In this document: piece by piece, positions 60,402 to 64,000 of the stretch
Numbering within the stretch: the stretch's first letter is position 1
How the letters are laid out: each line of letters begins with the position of its first letter
DNA from: Dioscorea cayenensis subsp. rotundata
Lineage: Eukaryota > Streptophyta > Magnoliopsida > Dioscoreales > Dioscoreaceae
Direction of reading: 5' to 3'
NCBI RefSeq assembly: GCF_009730915.1
Contig: NC_052479.1
Span: 12,149,815 to 12,213,814 of the forward strand
Length of the DNA stretch: 64,000 nt
Made by a program: the position numbers and the translations under genes
The notes under the pieces: generated by a model
Told to the model about the DNA's origin: nothing
The model's input: the letters and a program-made list of their open reading frames with translations, nothing else
Database searches by the model: none

Positions 60402-61512
60402 AAAAATAAATTATTTAATATTATTATCTTATATTATTATTTAATTAATACAAATTAAATCAACTCTCCTTCACCAAAAAATCCTTTTAATCCGTAAAAC
60501 TCAAAAAAATCCTTGCAACCCATCCTATCCCGCAATATCTATTATTCCCAAAGACCAAATAATAATAATAAATAAATAAATAAATAAATAAATAAAAAGA
60601 AAGATGAAGATATTAATAATAATAATAATAATTATACTAACCGCAAGCTCGCCGGCATTGAAGAAATTAACGTCGGAGCGAGGTCTAGTGGTGAGGAAAA
60701 GGGCGGCGAACTGGCTGGCTGTGACGAGCACCAAGAAACAAACAATGAAACCTCTGAATCGATGGCTGATGATCTTCAATTGCCTTCGAATCCTCAAATG
60801 CTCACTCAACACCAGCTCCACATCCGATTCTTCTTCGAAAACTCCGGCGAACTCTTGCAATCTCAGTATCTGAAGATAACACGTCAATCGAAACATCACA
60901 CAAACCAAGAACATCAACCCCGTTCGGTACATCCACGAGGCCAGTTCCAAAAGCGCAGGCGGCGGCGTCGATGGCCACGGAGCTGCCGATGATGGGGATT
61001 CGGCCGGGGCCGGTGCAGTACCACCAGATCTTGTAGATCGACTCGAGAAGGAAGCAAGGGGCGACGAAGAGGGAGAGGAGACGGAAGGATCGGTTGAGCT
61101 GGGTTGTGTAGCCGAGACGGATTCGATCGCTCTCACTGTGGACTTTATCGAGGGCGAGGAAGCGGCGGAGGCCGTAACGGCGGATGAAACGGGAGAGGGT
61201 GAGGTAGGAGAGGGTGGAGGCGGCGGTGAGAGAGAGCTCGACGATGGTGTCGAAAGACCGGCGGGTTGGGGAGTAGGAGAGGAGGAAGTGAGAGATCGCT
61301 GGGACGATGATGGAGAGGATTAAAAATAGAACCCAGGATGTTAGGGTTCGCCAGATGCCGACGCCGCCGCTGCCGGAGTTTTGGTAGAGGCACAACAATC
61401 GGAGGCAGAGACGGAAGCTGCAGAGGTCGTCGTAGGTGGATTGGGAGTGGGATTGGGATCGGCCTGGCTTTCTTCTCGGAAGCAGCGGCGCTGATTGAAG
61501 GTGGTCCGCCAT
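58264..61512 (-). CDS. DUF3537 multi-pass membrane protein, two apparent frameshifts
   Basis: Plant DUF3537 proteins are multi-helix membrane proteins, often annotated as ligand-gated channel-like and compared with insect gustatory-receptor-like proteins; function unproven. Three exons: 61512-60642, 59803-59500, 58401-58264; introns GT-AG. Marks: helix WVLFLILSIIVPAISHFLL, RRFLALDKVHSES, WWYCTGPGRIPII, FLVCVMFRLTCYLQILRLQ, a cytosolic acidic stretch (DEDCCDEDDD), and TYLENNKAGITVFGFVLDR near the C-terminus. Exon 1 has one base too many at an AAAA run (60949-60952): the family motif ALELASWMYRTG needs the other frame. Exon 3 has one extra base at 58321: the family-like end LWVLGKTIGIS is in the other frame. 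As read, the protein stops early after exon-1 residue about 236. Pseudogene or sequence error; about 437 residues if both are errors. Confidence 0.8.
60362..60401. repeat. (ATT)n microsatellite in intron 1 of the DUF3537 gene
   Basis: About thirteen ATT units. Confidence 0.9.
60562..60632. repeat. (AATA)n and (AAT)n microsatellites at the exon 1 donor side
   Basis: Simple repeats a few bases inside intron 1; reading through them gives poly-Ile in the unspliced frame. Confidence 0.85.
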
Positions 61513-61612
61513 TGTTAGGGTTTCTAGGGTTTTTGGAGTGGGAGAGGGTTTTTGATGGTGAAGAGGCGGTGGGAATGAAAGAGATGGGTTTGATGAATTG
61601 CGGGAACTTATT

Positions 61613-61632
61613 GAATATATATATATATATAT
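61613..61632 (-). promoter_or_regulatory. (TA)n run, possible TATA region of the DUF3537 gene
   Basis: Ten TA units about 100 bp upstream of the start codon, at a suitable distance for a TATA element. Confidence 0.35.
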
Positions 61633-64000
61633 ACTACAATGGAAAAGAAGAGAGAGAAAGTGAGTTGGTTGCTATTTGGTTTCCGTGAATTAGGGGGTTT
61701 AAAAATTTAAAATTAATTAATTAATTTAATTATTTGGAGTTGGTTGTGGGTTTACTATGATAACCCTGTATTATTTTTTTGGATGGACTATGTTTTATTT
61801 ATTTATTTATTTATTTATTTTTTTTTGATAAAATTTTAAGTTTTAATAATATGTTGAAAATTACTTAGGGTTCTTGTAAAAAACCATAGAGTAATATAAA
61901 TTAGGGAGGTATAAAAAAAAAAAAAAATGTCATAGCCCAGTAGTCAAAACATAAAGATATTTTATACAAAAAATCGAATATTCAAATCCCCTCTCACACA
62001 TAAATATTATGTTATTATTTAATTTTATATATTATACACTAAAGTCTGAAATCCACGTGTTGATATAGGTTCTTTTATGAAATACACATTGATATTTATG
62101 TGTCTTGCTAATGATATTCGTGGCCTTTCTTAAAAAAAATACTTTGGATAATTCATTAAAAAAATTTATTGAAATCTTATATTTTGAGTTGCAAGAGTAT
62201 TATGGTCATTGTACATGGTGTAGTAAGAAATGGACCATCTATCATCGATCATATATATATATATATATTATAGATTTTGTATATAATATAATATTATGAA
62301 GTGTTGAAATACAAGAGGGCAATATGGTCATATTAACTCAACGAGAAATGGACTTTTGGTGGTCATTAACAGCCACGTAGCGAAGGTTCGCCACGTTCTG
62401 AAGAAGAGTCATAGGCCAAGAAGAAACTACCACGTCAGCATGACATCTGTCCTCTTAATTGTATACACATATCTCCCTCTTTTTTGTTTTCATCTCGTGT
62501 GTGTGTGTCTGTTAGGTTATCTTGATAACTATTTTTTATTTAATCCATGTTTTCTAATTTAAATTTTCTTATCTTGTTTATAATAATAATAATAATAATA
62601 ATATAAAATGTCTCTTTTTTATTTTTTTCTTCCACAAAGTACATTAATATATAATTTGCAGATTGTTATCGAAAATTCATGATACTTAAAAAAATTAGCT
62701 ATTAAAAAAATAAATAATAAAATTCACTGTTTTCATGATAAAGATTTGATGACAGTGATGATCCATGTTGGCTTGAAAGGTACATGTAGTGAGTTCTATA
62801 ATGATAAATAAATTAATTAAAAAAATGATAAATTAAAAAAATTAAAAAAATTAAAAAGATGGAATGACGTGAACTAGAGAAGGATGTCAAAGCATGCTTT
62901 CATGGGTCCTACTTTTAAAGCATTACAAATAACAAGTGGGAGAATGGCATCTTTATTAAAATTATAATTCAAGAAACTCTTTTTTTTTTTTTCCCTTTTT
63001 CTAAACCGGCATTCGTTGGTCGGTTACAAAAGAATCTAAATTTAAATTTTAAGTTTTTATTATGAATTAATTAATTAAGTTAATAAGGCTTTAAATGCAA
63101 AGTTTTAGGAAAGGTCATTATGTTTTCTTGGGGTTTGGTTTGACATTTTGACACTTGTGTTTGTGAAAGCTCTTTCTTTGGAAGCGCTTTGATTTTCTAA
63201 CGAGATCTTTATGAAGCTGTCATTCAGGTTGTGTTTTTTTATTTCATCCCAAAAAAAATAAAGCATTTTTTCTATTTTAGTTTCAAGCATTGTTTTTCCT
63301 TTTTTTAAATTTTTAAAATAGTAAAACATTTAATTTATGATGTCAAAATGATTTTTTTTCATATTTAAATTATTTAAAATATCACAAATTTATTAAAATA
63401 AACCCAAAATATTATACAAAGCATGTCACCATAACCAATGAGCTCTTTAATCTATTAACACCAAACCCTCCTTAATAAAATGTTCGTGTTCTTATCGAGA
63501 TGAATTAAAACTTTGCATATTCTTATCAAATCTTTTTATATAGAATGTTTCGTGTTCTTATTAAAAAGACAAATTAAAACCTCAAATAAATGCCCCAACA
63601 TAAAATATTTAAAACCTCAACTTACACAAGATAAAAAATATAAATATATTGAGAGATGTTAACTCCACGTCTATACACACCCATTATTTGAATTACTCAT
63701 TTTTAAATAAAAAGATAAAAAATAAAAATATGAAGACGAAAAAAACCGATCCCATTGTGTTTTATTTTGCTTAATTTTGAACCTTTTCCTTAAAACATAA
63801 ATATTTTTTTTTTCTTTAGGGCAAGGAATAAAATCACAGATTTTCAAAACCGGCTTTAAAAGTCTTTTAAACCACTCCAATTATTAAAAGTTCCTACATA
63901 ATAATATATTGATGTTATCAACCATTCTTCAGATGTGTCAATATTGGTAAAACAATTGATAAAACTAATAAAATAACATTACTTGCATACTACAGAAATT
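61633..64000. other. AT-rich intergenic sequence
   Basis: No gene recognised. It holds (TTTA)n at 61796-61820, a SINE-like fragment at 61930, a (TA)n run near 62251-62269 and (AAT)n near 62582-62602. Confidence 0.6.
61930..61992 (+). mobile_element. Possible tRNA-derived SINE remnant
   Basis: ATAGCCCAGTAGTCAAAAC (box A-like) and GAATATTCAAATCCCC (box B-like, cf. GGTTCAAATCC) about 40 bp apart, the spacing of plant Au-type SINEs. Confidence 0.4.

Overview
The window is nuclear DNA from a flowering plant; I do not name a species. Evidence: split genes with GT-AG introns for five plant families, two Ty1/copia retrotransposons with initiator-Met-tRNA primer sites, Mutator-like elements (MULEs), tRNA-derived SINE remnants, an RTE-type LINE remnant, many AT-rich microsatellites, and two assembly gaps of exactly 1000 N (11583-12582 and 34891-35890).

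Layout. 1-4362 is the end of a MULE (copy A, read on the minus strand). 4363-13723 is an island holding a serine decarboxylase gene (+, 5498-7434), a convergent CYP85-clan cytochrome P450 (-, 7752-9872), and the 3' end of a Gln/His/Asn-rich protein (-, 11446-11582) whose body lies in the first N gap. 13724-about 22777 is a second, inverted MULE (copy B) with a decayed Ulp1-like peptidase gene (+) and a decayed MuDR-type transposase gene (-). 23480-33239 is an AGO4-clade ARGONAUTE (+, 22 coding exons, catalytic D-E-D-H tetrad kept). 33525-37033 is a young copia element with near-identical 162-bp LTRs and a perfect ATTGG target duplication. 37968-57035 is the ZW10 gene (+, 14 exons, 19 kb), whose sixth intron carries an old antisense copia element (42883-48140). 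58264-61512 is a DUF3537 membrane protein gene (-) with two apparent single-base insertions. The rest is AT-rich spacer.

The least expected signal is inside the two MULE copies. Nearly all their intron-like spacers are degenerate tandem arrays with a period of 20-21 bp, in which only a GYTTAAA core (or its complement TTTAARC) recurs. In several clear blocks the core appears in the sense direction of the gene that the spacer interrupts, and several blocks start at a GTAAG-type donor. I know of no description of introns built this way.

Functionally the host genes are unrelated housekeeping or regulatory loci: serine-to-ethanolamine supply, an oxidation step, RNA-directed DNA methylation/silencing, Golgi-to-ER vesicle tethering, and a putative seven-helix channel-like protein. 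They sit in a transposon-rich setting, and most transposons lie in introns or intergenic space.
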